35,016 nucleotides of DNA from Rhizophagus sp. LPA8_4_AMF (Eukaryota; Glomeromycota; Glomeromycetes; Glomerales; Glomeraceae), in the NCBI GenBank assembly GCA_021464525.1, contig JADRCO010000385.1:1-35016 (forward strand). Reading direction: 5' to 3'. The notes under the pieces are model-generated. The model did no database searches. It saw only the letters and a program-made list of their open reading frames with translations, and was not told the origin of the DNA. Shown here one piece after another: positions 21,906-32,086 of this stretch. The translations under genes and the position numbers were made by a program. Numbering within the stretch: the stretch's first letter is position 1; the number at the start of each line of letters is the position of its first letter.

Positions 21906-24900
21906 TTATTCTTCTATATACTTCCATCCCGTTGATTCATCTTTATCAACAACTAACTGCCAAATACCCCAATAATGAGGGTCTAATTTCATAGTTACAA
22001 CCTTTGTAACATTTGTATCACTAATAGTTTTAATTCTTACGTAACCATCATTATTCTCTTCGGGTTTTTCTTTAATGTCTTTTTCATGTGCATATATAGC
22101 TTCTAAAAATGAATCTATGTCACTCACTTTTCTTCCTTGTATTTCAACAATCCAAACTCCTAATTTTAATTTTAATGCTGGTGAACCACTAAATCTATAT
22201 GATACATATACACCTGTTGGTACATTTTTAATTTGTTCTAATGCCGCCTTATATGGTTCTTGTATAATTGCACCTGACCATCCTATAATCTTTGCTGTCT
22301 CTATTCCATAACATGGTGTTGTTTTTATTTTAATATCTATTTCTTTTCCACTACGTAATATTAACTGTAAATAAACAAATTAATATTTTTATTGTTAAAC
22401 TAAGAAAAAATATATATATAAACAAATATTTCCTTAATAAATTTATAAAATATTTACCATATCAACTTCTTCTGAATAATGAAAAGCCGTAGATAAATCA
22501 GAAATTTTTGTTATCATATTATCATTTATTTTCAAAACAATATCTCCTACTTTTAACAATTTTCCTGAAGGACTTGTTGAATTAAGTATATTTAAAACAC
22601 GCAATAAACTATATTTAGAATTTGGTACGGATTCAACTTTTCTAACCCATTCATCTGATAAACCATAATATTTTGCTTTTGATAATTTAATTATAAAAAA
22701 TTCAACATCAAGACAATATAATTTTGGAATTTCACCAAGTTTAAGCGAATTTATAGTTGGTTTTACTAAAGATATTGAAAATCCTTTCTTAAATGAGATG
22801 TTTTGTTGCTTACTGTTTTGTGATGAATAATTTAACCATAACCCTTGTACTTTTCCATCATTATCACATAATACACCACCTAATATAGATTAAAATAATT
22901 ACTAGTTATCATGATATATTATGAAAACAAGTATTAATAAATTTTATTAAATTTACCTAGTGATTCTACAACATCATCCAATCTAATTTCTTCAACATTT
23001 ATAGCTCTCCATCTCGTAGGGAAACATTTCACTGTTTCAATATTCGCAATACGTTTCACAGTAGTTTTCTTTACTGCAGGTGAATAATCACCACAAATTC
23101 CTACTAAATAAACAGAATCACCTTGTACTAATTCCTTATCACTCAATTCAATTGCTTTAACAGGAGTTTCTCCTAATAATGCCTTATCATATGTGAGAAT
23201 AGCATAATTATATAATGGGTGAAGATAAATTACTTTTCCAGGTATAATAATACTATTAGCGAAAGTGATAAAAATATCACCAATGCTTGTTGGTACCGTA
23301 TATCGATCACATATAATTAAAGGTGGCTCGATGGATACTATCACTCCCGCACCATAAGTCTATGTTAAATGGAATAATAAGTTAATAATCATAATTTTTA
23401 AATAAAAAGGGAATGAAAAGGAAAATTTATTTACATGTGTAATTCTTATTCCATTAACATTATATGGTAAACGGAAACTAATTGTAACAAATGAAGTCCA
23501 AATTTTTCCTGCAGGTTGTAATGACTCATCCAAAATTTGAACCTGTGCTGTTGTAGGATTATATGAATGAATAGATGGGGGAGGAGGCATTTCCTCATAA
23601 TTCCATAATCCAGTAGAGTCTTTTAAAATAAAACAAAGTTAATACTTTCATAGAAAAAAGCTAAAAGGCGTAAAAATATAAGTAAATACATACCATCACG
23701 AACAGCTATTTTAAATTTGTGCCAATGTCTATCCACATGCATAATTGAAGTTTTTTCTTTATTGACATTGGACATATGATAAAAATTTATTGGTACTTTT
23801 GCACCATCTGATAAAGTTTTCATAGCTTCGATAAATGCATCCAAATTTGGTGTAGGGATATTATTAACGCTAGTAATAACACTCATACGCCAAGCTGCAG
23901 CAGTACTAAACATATAACCACTATCAGCTATATACGGACCTCCAACAGACCATGAATAAGAATAAGCAATTTGATATGATAGTTCATTAACTATTCCACC
24001 ACCAATTTCAACAAACCGATTTGGTGTTATGGAATGAAGATCTTGAATTTTCAACTTAACATCAATTTGCTCTTTTCCACGACATATTGTTAATTCAATA
24101 TCTTCTCCAACTGAATCATCGATTATTGAAAATAATTGTGTGAAATTGGTTATCATATTTTTATTTGCGCAAATGACAATATCACCAGGTATAAGTAAAC
24201 CATCAGCTGGCCCCTTTAGTAAAACAGTACGAACAACCAATAATCCAGTATCATCAGGAAATTTTTCTCGAATTTCTTGTTCAATACTTGATTTTAGACC
24301 CAAATGTCGAAGTTCATCATAAGGCTTATACTCAAATTCTGTTTGAAGAGTTCCACGAGGAACCGCTTTTCCTTCTTGAATAAACTTGAGAGCTCTTTTT
24401 ACTCTATTTAAAGGAAGATAAAAACTAGACGATGCTTTTTTTGTACCACCAGCATTGAGGGCAACTGTATTACCCTCAATATCAAGAACTGGGCTTCCTG
24501 ATGATCCACCACTAGATCCAGATGCTGCTTGTAAATAAAAGGTATTAAAATCATTATAATTACCAACACCATACACCGGGGCTCTGATTAAATATAATAA
24601 TTAGCATAGAAGTCAAACTACTAATAATAATAATTATTTAATCTTACCTTCTATCAAGTCTTGCTAGAGTTCCAGATAAAATTGACAAAGCTTCACCGTT
24701 ATCATTTCCAACAACTTTTATTTCTATTCCTATTTTTGCTTTCTCTGGACAAAGAGGGATCTGTACTAGATCCATAAACTTAATCTTGGATGGATCAAAT
24801 CTAAAAAATCCAAAATCATGAACTGGATCACGATAAATTGGTTGTAATTCCACTTCTTCATAATTTCTAAATATAGCTTGAGCGACAATAGGTGCTGGTG

Positions 24901-25276
24901 ATACAACATGACGATTTGATAAAATAATTCCTCTCTCTTTATCAACGATAAATCCCGTGGCCGAACAATCAACTAAAATCAATTATAAATCAGTTTCGAA
25001 AATTCTGATGTATTTCATCCTATATTTACAATAAGACTAACCGGATTTTACGGTATCAAAGTTTCTCACACGATTTACTTTGATAGATACAATAGCTTTT
25101 ATAGACTTTTCTAAAACACTCTCCCAAGTTTTACTCATTGGTACCGATAAAGAAAAGGATTCTGAATGATTATTTGATATTTGTTCATCAATATTCAACG
25201 AAGAAATTTGTTCACAAATAGACTCAGTTTGAATTTCTTGAGAATTAGATTTAACATCATCATTTTCGTCAATCAT
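21906..25276 (-). CDS. NMA111: NMA111-like double HtrA/PDZ serine protease, copy B
   Basis: Seven exons on the reverse strand: 25276-25042, 24972-24648, 24583-23694, 23619-23435, 23359-22957, 22879-22458, 22364-21906. All junctions are GT-AG at positions homologous to copy A, giving 972 aa. Exons 2, 3, 5, 6 and 7 have exactly the same lengths as in copy A; exon 1 is 30 bases longer and exon 4 is 9 shorter. The active triad is kept: H100 in NRHVVSP, D131 in [10 protein letters not shown]215 in GGSSGSPV. The second protease-like half is again dead ([14 protein letters not shown]). I read exon 6 through and it is open. The N-terminus ([16 protein letters not shown]...) differs strongly from copy A while the protease domain is nearly identical. 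The two genes converge tail to tail, 7.1 kb apart. Both look functional; separate roles are unknown. Confidence 0.92.
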
Positions 25277-27092
25277 TGTGATAAGGAAAAAATTTTCTTA
25301 CAGATATCGGAATCTTTTATATAGCGTTAAATGAATATACAAATAAATCCAGATCAACAACAATCGATCAGTATATAGGCATAAACAACTCAAACAATGT
25401 TGTGTCTGGGAATTATAGAATAATTTGGAAAATAGGGGAAATCACAAATGTAGTTAGTATTTTATTACTTAATATGGAAATTATCCGTTACAAAAAAAAT
25501 CCAACTTGCCAAGATAAAGAAAATTAGTATGTATAGTAAGTCGCTTTCTATATGAATTCGATAGCTTTAAAATGTGACATCAAGAAGAATGGTATATGCA
25601 AAGTAAACGAAAAAATTTCACGTGTCATGTCATGGTTGCGCGTTACGAGAGTGCTTGTATGATAAATCCTATTTAGCTTATTAGGCAGTTCAATGCTATA
25701 ATTAATGTATTGTTTGTTTCTTAAGTGATTACCGCATTTGTTAAATGAAATGATCATTGCAATATATTTATTTGAAAAAAAAATATGAAACTTAATAATT
25801 CCGTAATATCCAGTAAAGGTAAAGAGAAGTATTTTAACCAATGTACTTTGTTCATTTTTTTTTTTTATTTATATAATAAGTATGCAATATTTGGGCTGAA
25901 ACTTCTGTATTTATTTTTTTTGGAATCTATTTCAAATGAATTTTGACAAGCGCAAACTGAGAACATTTTACACGAATGTACTATAAAATATATATATGCA
26001 GGCGAAATATTTCAACAATTTCGACCTCATGATAAAAACCCTAAAAGCAAAGTCATCTGTAGTTTGTAGATCTGGCTGAAATCAGGCATCATATAGACTA
26101 GGCCAGATCCGAAGAAACTTATGCAACTAAGACCTTTGGGGAAGAATTTCAATCACATGTAGAAACTTCGACTTTCTCCGAAACTTCAAAGATCTGGCCG
26201 AAATTATTGCTGATTTGGCCGAAACTTTCTGAAGTCCGTTACGGTTCTGGCCCAAATTATCTAAATTATCTGAGATGGATTTTTCGCCGGAATTTACGTG
26301 TCCGAAATTGAAAAAACATTTTGCCATATGTATACTATAAGATCGATGATTGAACGCATTCGTTTAGAAATTTGTAATTATTTTTTTGATAATAAAGGAA
26401 TAAAATTAAAGGACATTTGAAACTAACGGCTTAAACGAGTATTTCTTCTGATAATTTTTATTAGAATTGCAATTTGAAATGCGTTAGAAAGAAAATTACA
26501 AATACTTGGTTAAAGAGCTAGTATCCTAAATAAATGCTCTATATAGTTTCTACTTACAATAAATTATTACCTACTTATGACTACATTTTTATCCTTCCGA
26601 GCAATTTGGATTACCAAAAAGATACTCAAGTATTTAGCGTCATTAAATAAAAGATATCTACTAACTGATTCTTACCTGTTTGTTTGGCCTCGCATTATGC
26701 AATTGAAGCATGTATTGCAGAATTGGTATTCTGCCATTACTGATGTACTCATGAAACATTGTCCGATGGCTAAAATTTTGATTTCTTAACATGATTCTTG
26801 ACTATGCGTTGAATTAAAAAAATATATTCACAATGTACAACTTGTCCTACAATTGATACAAGACAATGAATATTAGACGGTTTATGCTTTGTTGACGATA
26901 TTGCGAATTTTTGTAACATGAAAAAAAAAAGAAAAGAAATATCGACAATAAGTAAAACTAGAATAATTTTTGTTTTATAAGTAATTTATTGCTTTTTAAG
27001 TGGAAAAGAACTTAATCTAATAAATTCTATTTATTTATAACAAAAGTAAGATATTCGTAGAATATTACTGAGAAAATGTATATTTTTAGTAG
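25277..27092. other. Upstream of protease copy B; gene-poor
   Basis: The divergent upstream region of copy B carries a TATATAAAAG-like box (reverse strand, near 25313-25322), about 40 bp before the start codon. Short frames at 25548-25841 (-), 26127-26327 (-) and 26577-26789 (+) show no domain. The second is made of the repeat unit listed at 26068-26245. Confidence 0.4.
26068..26245. repeat. Degenerate 'ctggccgaaa' repeat cluster
   Basis: Five or so variants of GATCTGGC(C/T)GAAAT recur: gatctggctgaaat, ggccagatcc (inverted), gatctggccgaaat, gatttggccgaaac, ttctggcccaaat. They are separated by 'gaaacttc'-like pieces. Local G+C is raised. Probably the eroded arm of a repeat-built mobile element. 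No pairing arm is found nearby. Confidence 0.4.
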
Positions 27093-27323
27093 AGTAGAAT
27101 AAAATATTCCAAATATAGAAATTTTTCAGTTGCATCATCACGTGATCTAAATTTTAATATTAAAGGAGATTCTATTGAACAACCTAGAAATAAAAGTCGA
27201 GGGAGTACTAAAAAACATTATTTTCCAATAGTATGGGAGTTGACTTACAATCGCTCCCCTACGACTCTTACAAGTCCTCAAGGCAATTCTATCAGTTTGT
27301 TCGTACCGAAGTTTTCCTCAAGA
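27093..27323 (+). other. Unassigned open frame without start codon
   Basis: A 77-codon open frame follows a TTTTTCAG acceptor-like site at 27122-27129 and reads as fairly ordinary protein (NKSRGSTKKHYFPIVWEL...) in a locally GC-richer stretch up to about 27500. It ends at TAG 27324-27326. The basic K-S-R-G-x-x-K-K patch is vaguely AT-hook-like. No upstream exon or family is recognised. It may be a relic exon or chance. Confidence 0.2.
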
Positions 27324-27326
27324 TAG

Positions 27327-28017
27327 CAGAAACTCGAATAACAGTTTTATGAGATAGTCGAATGAATAGAGTCTTAACCTTTAATAAAGCTTGAAGTGGA
27401 GAAAGGTTCCATGTGATCGGAGGAAGCGGATGAAAAGAAAATAACAATGATTCCCACAGTAACTGCGAGTGATCCTCGATAACCGTGTAATAAAGAAAAT
27501 AGATTGGCGATTTAAACTTTAAACGAATACGTCAAAAAAAATTATGGCAATATAAATTTTTTAATACAATATAAGTCATTGAGGTGAAAGAGAAAGGAAG
27601 AAGGAGAAATAAACAATTAATTATCTACCAGAGATGGTGATGCTTTAGATATTTTTATAATTCGTTTTGAATCCATAATGAGCTTATTATGGGAGAAATT
27701 GTTATAAACTTAACATTTATTTCCCGTTACTATTTTTTTTGATTTTAATATTCTCATCCTTAAAATAATGAGTAATGTATTTTTAATAATATAAGTATCT
27801 GTAAAAATTCATTTGATATATCGGCGATAAATACATTACTCATATCAGTCATACGAATAAAAGTAAAAAATTACTCATGCAAATAATTATTCTCTTAACA
27901 TAGGAGCAGCAAGTAAAAAGAAATGATTTTTCTTAATTATTTTTTTTTTTTTGACTTGGGATACCGGAAAGTAAAAAAAATTGGTTCGGTTTTTTTAAGC
28001 GTTTCTCCGGAGTCTGC
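27327..28017. other. Intergenic; contains a small inverted repeat
   Basis: No gene supported. Holds the 76-bp inverted repeat listed at 27768-27843. Confidence 0.4.
27768..27843. repeat. 15-bp perfect inverted repeat, possible mini-MITE
   Basis: ATGAGTAATGTATTT and AAATACATTACTCAT are exact inverses separated by 46 bp. The size suggests a very small non-autonomous element or a structured site. No target duplication is clear. Confidence 0.45.
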
Positions 28018-28685
28018 TTTCTCTCTGACTTCTCTTCTCTTCTCTTCTCTTTTCTTTAGATCTTCTTTTGTTTTTCGATTAAATAATCTTGAACATGGCT
28101 GCTGAATAATTCTTCGATAAGTAACTCACCAGATGAAACTAATAAACCAAGAATATCTTCCCCCGATAGGTCTTTTTTTGCCTTCTTTTTATTAGGTCTT
28201 CTCCTCGGTTCCCTTTTTTACATCTTCTTTTAGGTAAGTGTGGGTTGTGTATGGATGGCGTTTTCCCTCTTTCCCTTTCCTTCCCTTTCTCTTATCCCCT
28301 CACTCTTCATACTTTCCCCTTCCTTTCCTTTCCATATTCCCTTGCTCTTTTTCCTTTCCCTTTCCCTTCTCTCGCTTCCCTCTTCTTTTCCCCTTCCCTT
28401 CCCCTTCCTTTTCTTTCCTTTATTTCCTCGCTCTTTCTCTTTTTCCTCTTCTCTTTCCCTTCCCCTTCCCTTACTGTATAATATACTGTATAGATAATGT
28501 GAAGTTATAATTATGTCAACCAGCCAAGTCATTTGCTCAGCCAGCTAACATTTTCGACATTACTAGTGGAAGGTGGTGTATTCTTCCTTTCCCTTTCTCT
28601 TTCCCTCTCTCATCCTTCCCCTTTCTCTTTCTCCTATTCCCTTACTCTTTAGTCTTTCCCCTTTCCCTCTCTCCCTTTCCCTCCC
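28018..28685. repeat. Polypyrimidine tracts (CCCTT/CTTTT type)
   Basis: Three strand-asymmetric pyrimidine runs: about 28018-28060 (TTCTC repeats), 28260-28472 (over 200 bp of C/T made of CCCTTTCC-like units with few interruptions) and 28580-28685. They are separated by ordinary sequence. All three long forward frames and the reverse Glu/Arg/Lys-rich frame here are by-products of this composition. Such homopurine-homopyrimidine DNA can form triplex (H-DNA). Confidence 0.85.
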
Positions 28686-29999
28686 TGATCAATGTTGCTG
28701 TTGATGATCAGGTGACAAGAAGTTTTTAAAAGACTTGGCTAAGTCAGCAACAAATATTAAACAATTTGTTCCCTTTTTTTAAAATAAAATTTTTATTTAA
28801 TTTCTCATTTATAATTATTATTCTGATTATTCAATTTTTAATTTTCGCAAATGTATTAATAACATGATCCAAAGATTATTAATTAGTAAATCTAAAATTT
28901 ATTGAGTTTTCCTTTGATTAAATTCAAATGAACCAAATGCGTATTGTATACAAAAGTTAATTTTAACTTTAATTAAACATAAATCATTTAAAATTTTTTA
29001 AAAAAATAGCTTTAATAATTGTAACAACTAGCTAAAACTAAAATAATAAATGTTAAAACAATTTTTAGTTTCAGTAAGTTGACATAACAAAGTCCAATCG
29101 CTTACGTTTTTTTAAACATAATTGTGAATAAAAATTAAAAAAACGTAATAATAAACTTTATTATTAAATAATTCGAAAAAGTGATACACAATCTAAAAGA
29201 AAAAACTTACGAGGTATATACTTTATATAAGTTCGAAACTTATTATTCAACATATTGTAATATATAGATATACAGTATACTCATATATCGATTGTTTAAC
29301 CGATCTCTATCTTTTGTTTCAACTCCCTAATATAAGAACTTGGCCAACTTCTAAAGCAAAGGTAATTTTTACATATCCATTCTCCGAAAACTGCGAATTA
29401 TCATTTCATACTACACCATTAAACATAATACTCCATTTTTGTTTTGCTGCTTACTCAAATGGAAACCCGGGAGAAATTATTCTTATTTGAATTCTTCGGT
29501 CACTAATATTATCAAGCTTAAGTGTAAGTCCCGTGATCACACGCGTGATGTAAACTGAAATGCATTATAAATGGTGTTTGTAAGTTGTTTCACTTATTTT
29601 ACTATTTTCAAAACAACAAACAATTGAAATTAATAGTAATTCAAGCTGGTACTATTCGGATACATATCTATTTTATTTTATATAAATTCCGATCCGCTTA
29701 TTAAATTTACAAAATTAAATCACTAAATGCAATAAATTTATATCATAACTAAATTATGATTAATCTTCCATGAAAATATATATAAATTAAAAAATGACAA
29801 AGGAGTCAAGGAGAGAAAAAATCGATAACAAGTTGAGAGCTAGTAAGAAAATAAACAAAACAATTTTTTATAATTCTCAACACATATATTTTCGCGTGCA
29901 CAAAAAAAACTTTCGGATTATGAATGCATTTCAAACATCTAAAACGAAAATTTTCATCGCAGAAAAAAAATGAAGAATTAAAAAATTCCAAAAAAGCTA
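28686..29999. other. Intergenic; contains dispersed repeat copy 2
   Basis: AT-rich; no gene supported. An open frame without ATG at about 29309-29490 is not convincing. Includes the repeat at 28938-29085. Confidence 0.4.
28938..29085 (+). repeat. Dispersed repeat, copy 2
   Basis: Aligns to the reverse complement of 3762-3905 through 'tatacaaaagttaatttta', 'atagcttt', 'taacaactagctaaaactaaaataataaatgttaaa' (read as separate blocks) and TTTCAGT. Non-coding. Confidence 0.5.
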
Positions 30000-30259
30000 C
30001 CGTCTAGCACTGCATATAGTACCCCGGGTCTTATACAAAAAACCTGGTTCAAAAATTGAATAATACCCGGGGGTACTTTGTGAGATACCGGGTATTATAT
30101 AAGGGGTATAAAATATAATTTTTACCAGAATTAAGCTAAAGTTACCAAAATTAAGGGGGGTACTAATCAAGGGTAAAATTTTTGTACCCAGTAAAATACC
30201 CGGGTCTTATAAAGTGGGGGGTGCGCTCAAAGGGGGATACTATATGCAGTGCTAGACGG
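30000..30259. mobile_element. MITE with 24-bp terminal inverted repeats and TA flanks
   Basis: Left tip CCGTCTAGCACTGCATATAG then TACCCC; the inverted right tip is CCGTCTAGCACTGCATATAG then TATCCC, so they agree over at least 22 bp plus one mismatch. TA occurs on both sides (29998-29999, 30260-30261). The 260-bp interior is full of TACCCGGG-type units in both orientations and has no coding capacity. TA duplication points to Tc1/mariner or a similar superfamily. High arm identity suggests a fairly recent insertion. It lies 15 bp beyond the 3' end of the decayed cupredoxin copy. Confidence 0.8.
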
Positions 30260-30274
30260 TAATTCTAATTTAAT

Positions 30275-30806
30275 CTAAAGTCGTAATTTTACAAGAAATA
30301 ACAAGCCAATAGCAACAATGTACCACATAAAATAGTAACTGATATTTGTTTGTCAGTTCTGAAAACATGGTGTTAGTGCAGATGCAGATGGTGGGGAAGT
30401 AAAGGCATTACCATTTGTTGGTGTTGTTGTCGGCGTGACTGCTGCCAAGTACTTTCTGTGTCCGCCTCAAACAATTGATCATAGCGTACATTATATGCTT
30501 TGGACAGTGTTCTTCAACATCGAAATAACAGTATAATGGACCAGTTTTTGTTAAAGTCCAAACAGCCGTTGAAGGAGCTGCTGAAAAATATATTAATAGA
30601 TATTTTATTTTTATAACCAGATAAGCTTAGGTTGAATACTTACGGTATCTCATCAAAGTTGGCTGGTTCGAAAACTTTTATATCGCATCATAAATAAATG
30701 TAGATGATTATGTTGAGAAGGAAGAGAAAATATTAGGATTTGTTCAACGATGCAGAATGTCGTACAATATAATTATTTTGCGTGACTTTCGATGGCACAA
30801 TAATAC
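30275..30806 (-). pseudogene. Decayed copy of the cupredoxin gene
   Basis: On the reverse strand this aligns with the gene at 18470-19131 from its promoter (GTACGACATTCTGCATCGTT, TCTCTTCCTTCTCAACATAA) through to the stop region. The signal-peptide coding part is gone. The block AAAGTTTTCGAACCAGCCAA, the donor (GATACCGTAAGTATT) and a TTTTTCAG acceptor remain. About 115 bp of exon 2, including the first copper His, are deleted. The YYYC-DV motif now reads YCYF-DV, losing the copper Cys. The Ser/Thr/Pro linker is out of frame, and the C-terminal hydrophobic segment is still recognisable. So this is a genomic (intron-containing) duplicate, not a retrocopy, and it is dead. The forward 71-codon frame at 30757-30972 overlaps it by chance. 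Confidence 0.85.
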
Positions 30807-32086
30807 AGAACATTATCCGATTTTATTTAATAGCCAAGAAACTTTCACTTTATTACATTATTCTTTTAATGATTTTTTTAAAAAAGGTAAAAAGGTAAAT
30901 GTAAAATTTGAAATATATGTGCATCTCATTTACCTGATTAAATTAAATAAATACCCTGAGTTAGTTAATTAAGTTATTTTTATCTTTGCTAACAAAAAGA
31001 ACTATTTTAGTTCAATCTGAGAGAATTTTGCTAAATGCCAAGTTTATGAGTAGATTAAAGTTAATTTAAAAGGTATAAGATGAAGAGAAGATGTAATTTT
31101 ATTACTAAAGTTACTCCGAATCAAATTTTGATATCTGATAAGTGTAAAAATAAAAGCACAAATCGTAAGCGAGAAGTCTCTTTCTTCAAACAAATTACTA
31201 ATAAATGTGCTATCATTATATTTTACAAACAAGTTGATCTTCCAGACTCCCACGAAAATCATAATTTCATTATAATAATGAATCGTTAAAATAAAGATGT
31301 TAAAAATTTTTCCTAAAACAAAATTAATTACCACCTTTTTCGAATATTTTTAAAAAATTTGTACTGATAGAAGTGATGAAAACCCATTTAATTTCAAAAA
31401 ATAAAGTAATATCCAATTAATCATGGTAATTATAGAATCTTGAACCACCTAAAAAAACCTTAACGGCTTAAATTAAGTTTATATCCTTCCCTTAATTTTA
31501 TTTTTTCTCTTTTTTTTTAAAAAAAAAAAATAGAAAACTGTAAATCTAAAAATTCTCAAATTATACTGGATTCTTAATAAAAATAGGAGAAAACGCTTCA
31601 CGACCCGTTTTCAAAAAAAAAAATTCTGTCTCGCTTGTAATATTAATATTACATACATTTTCGATAATTCACCATTTGTCTGCGATTGAAATTTTCACGT
31701 GATCTTTATGATTTTCCGTATCAAATCGATATTTTTATATATTTTTGCATTGATTAAAAAATTTACCATTATTGACATTTTAAATCTATTGCTACTATAG
31801 CCTCGTTCTTTTTTTTTAATATATACATATGAGTAAGTGATATAATAGTAATTACGATTATGTCGTTATACAAACTTGAATACAAGTTATTTATAATACT
31901 ATAGAATATAAAGTAATTACAAATACCAAATATACAAATATCCATTTTAAGAATTCGAAGGCGGAAAAAAAAACTTATTACCGTGACCAGCGTTAAAAAG
32001 TGACTGAATATAATATTTTCTCTCACCCATCACATCAACCAAAGACTCATTAGGCTAATTATAAATTGATATTTACACTATACATT
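30807..32086. other. Intergenic between the cupredoxin relic and the Sel1 gene
   Basis: AT-rich; short frames at 31044-31334 (-), 31080-31289 (+) and 31769-32026 (-) overlap or are low-complexity and show no domain. No element is recognised. Confidence 0.45.

Noticed and set aside
26577..26789. 70-codon forward frame, with an exon-like reverse reading bounded by a TTTTAG acceptor and a GTAAGA donor
   Set aside because: Neither strand gives a recognised protein, and no flanking exon joins convincingly.
28230..28532. Several overlapping Pro/Ser/Phe-rich (+) and Glu/Arg/Lys-rich (-) frames
   Set aside because: Translations of the polypyrimidine tract, not genes.
29309..29490. Open forward frame without ATG
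   Set aside because: About 60 codons, no family, no splice support; expected by chance.
30757..30972. 71-codon forward frame
   Set aside because: Partly overlaps the promoter part of the reverse-strand cupredoxin relic; no domain.
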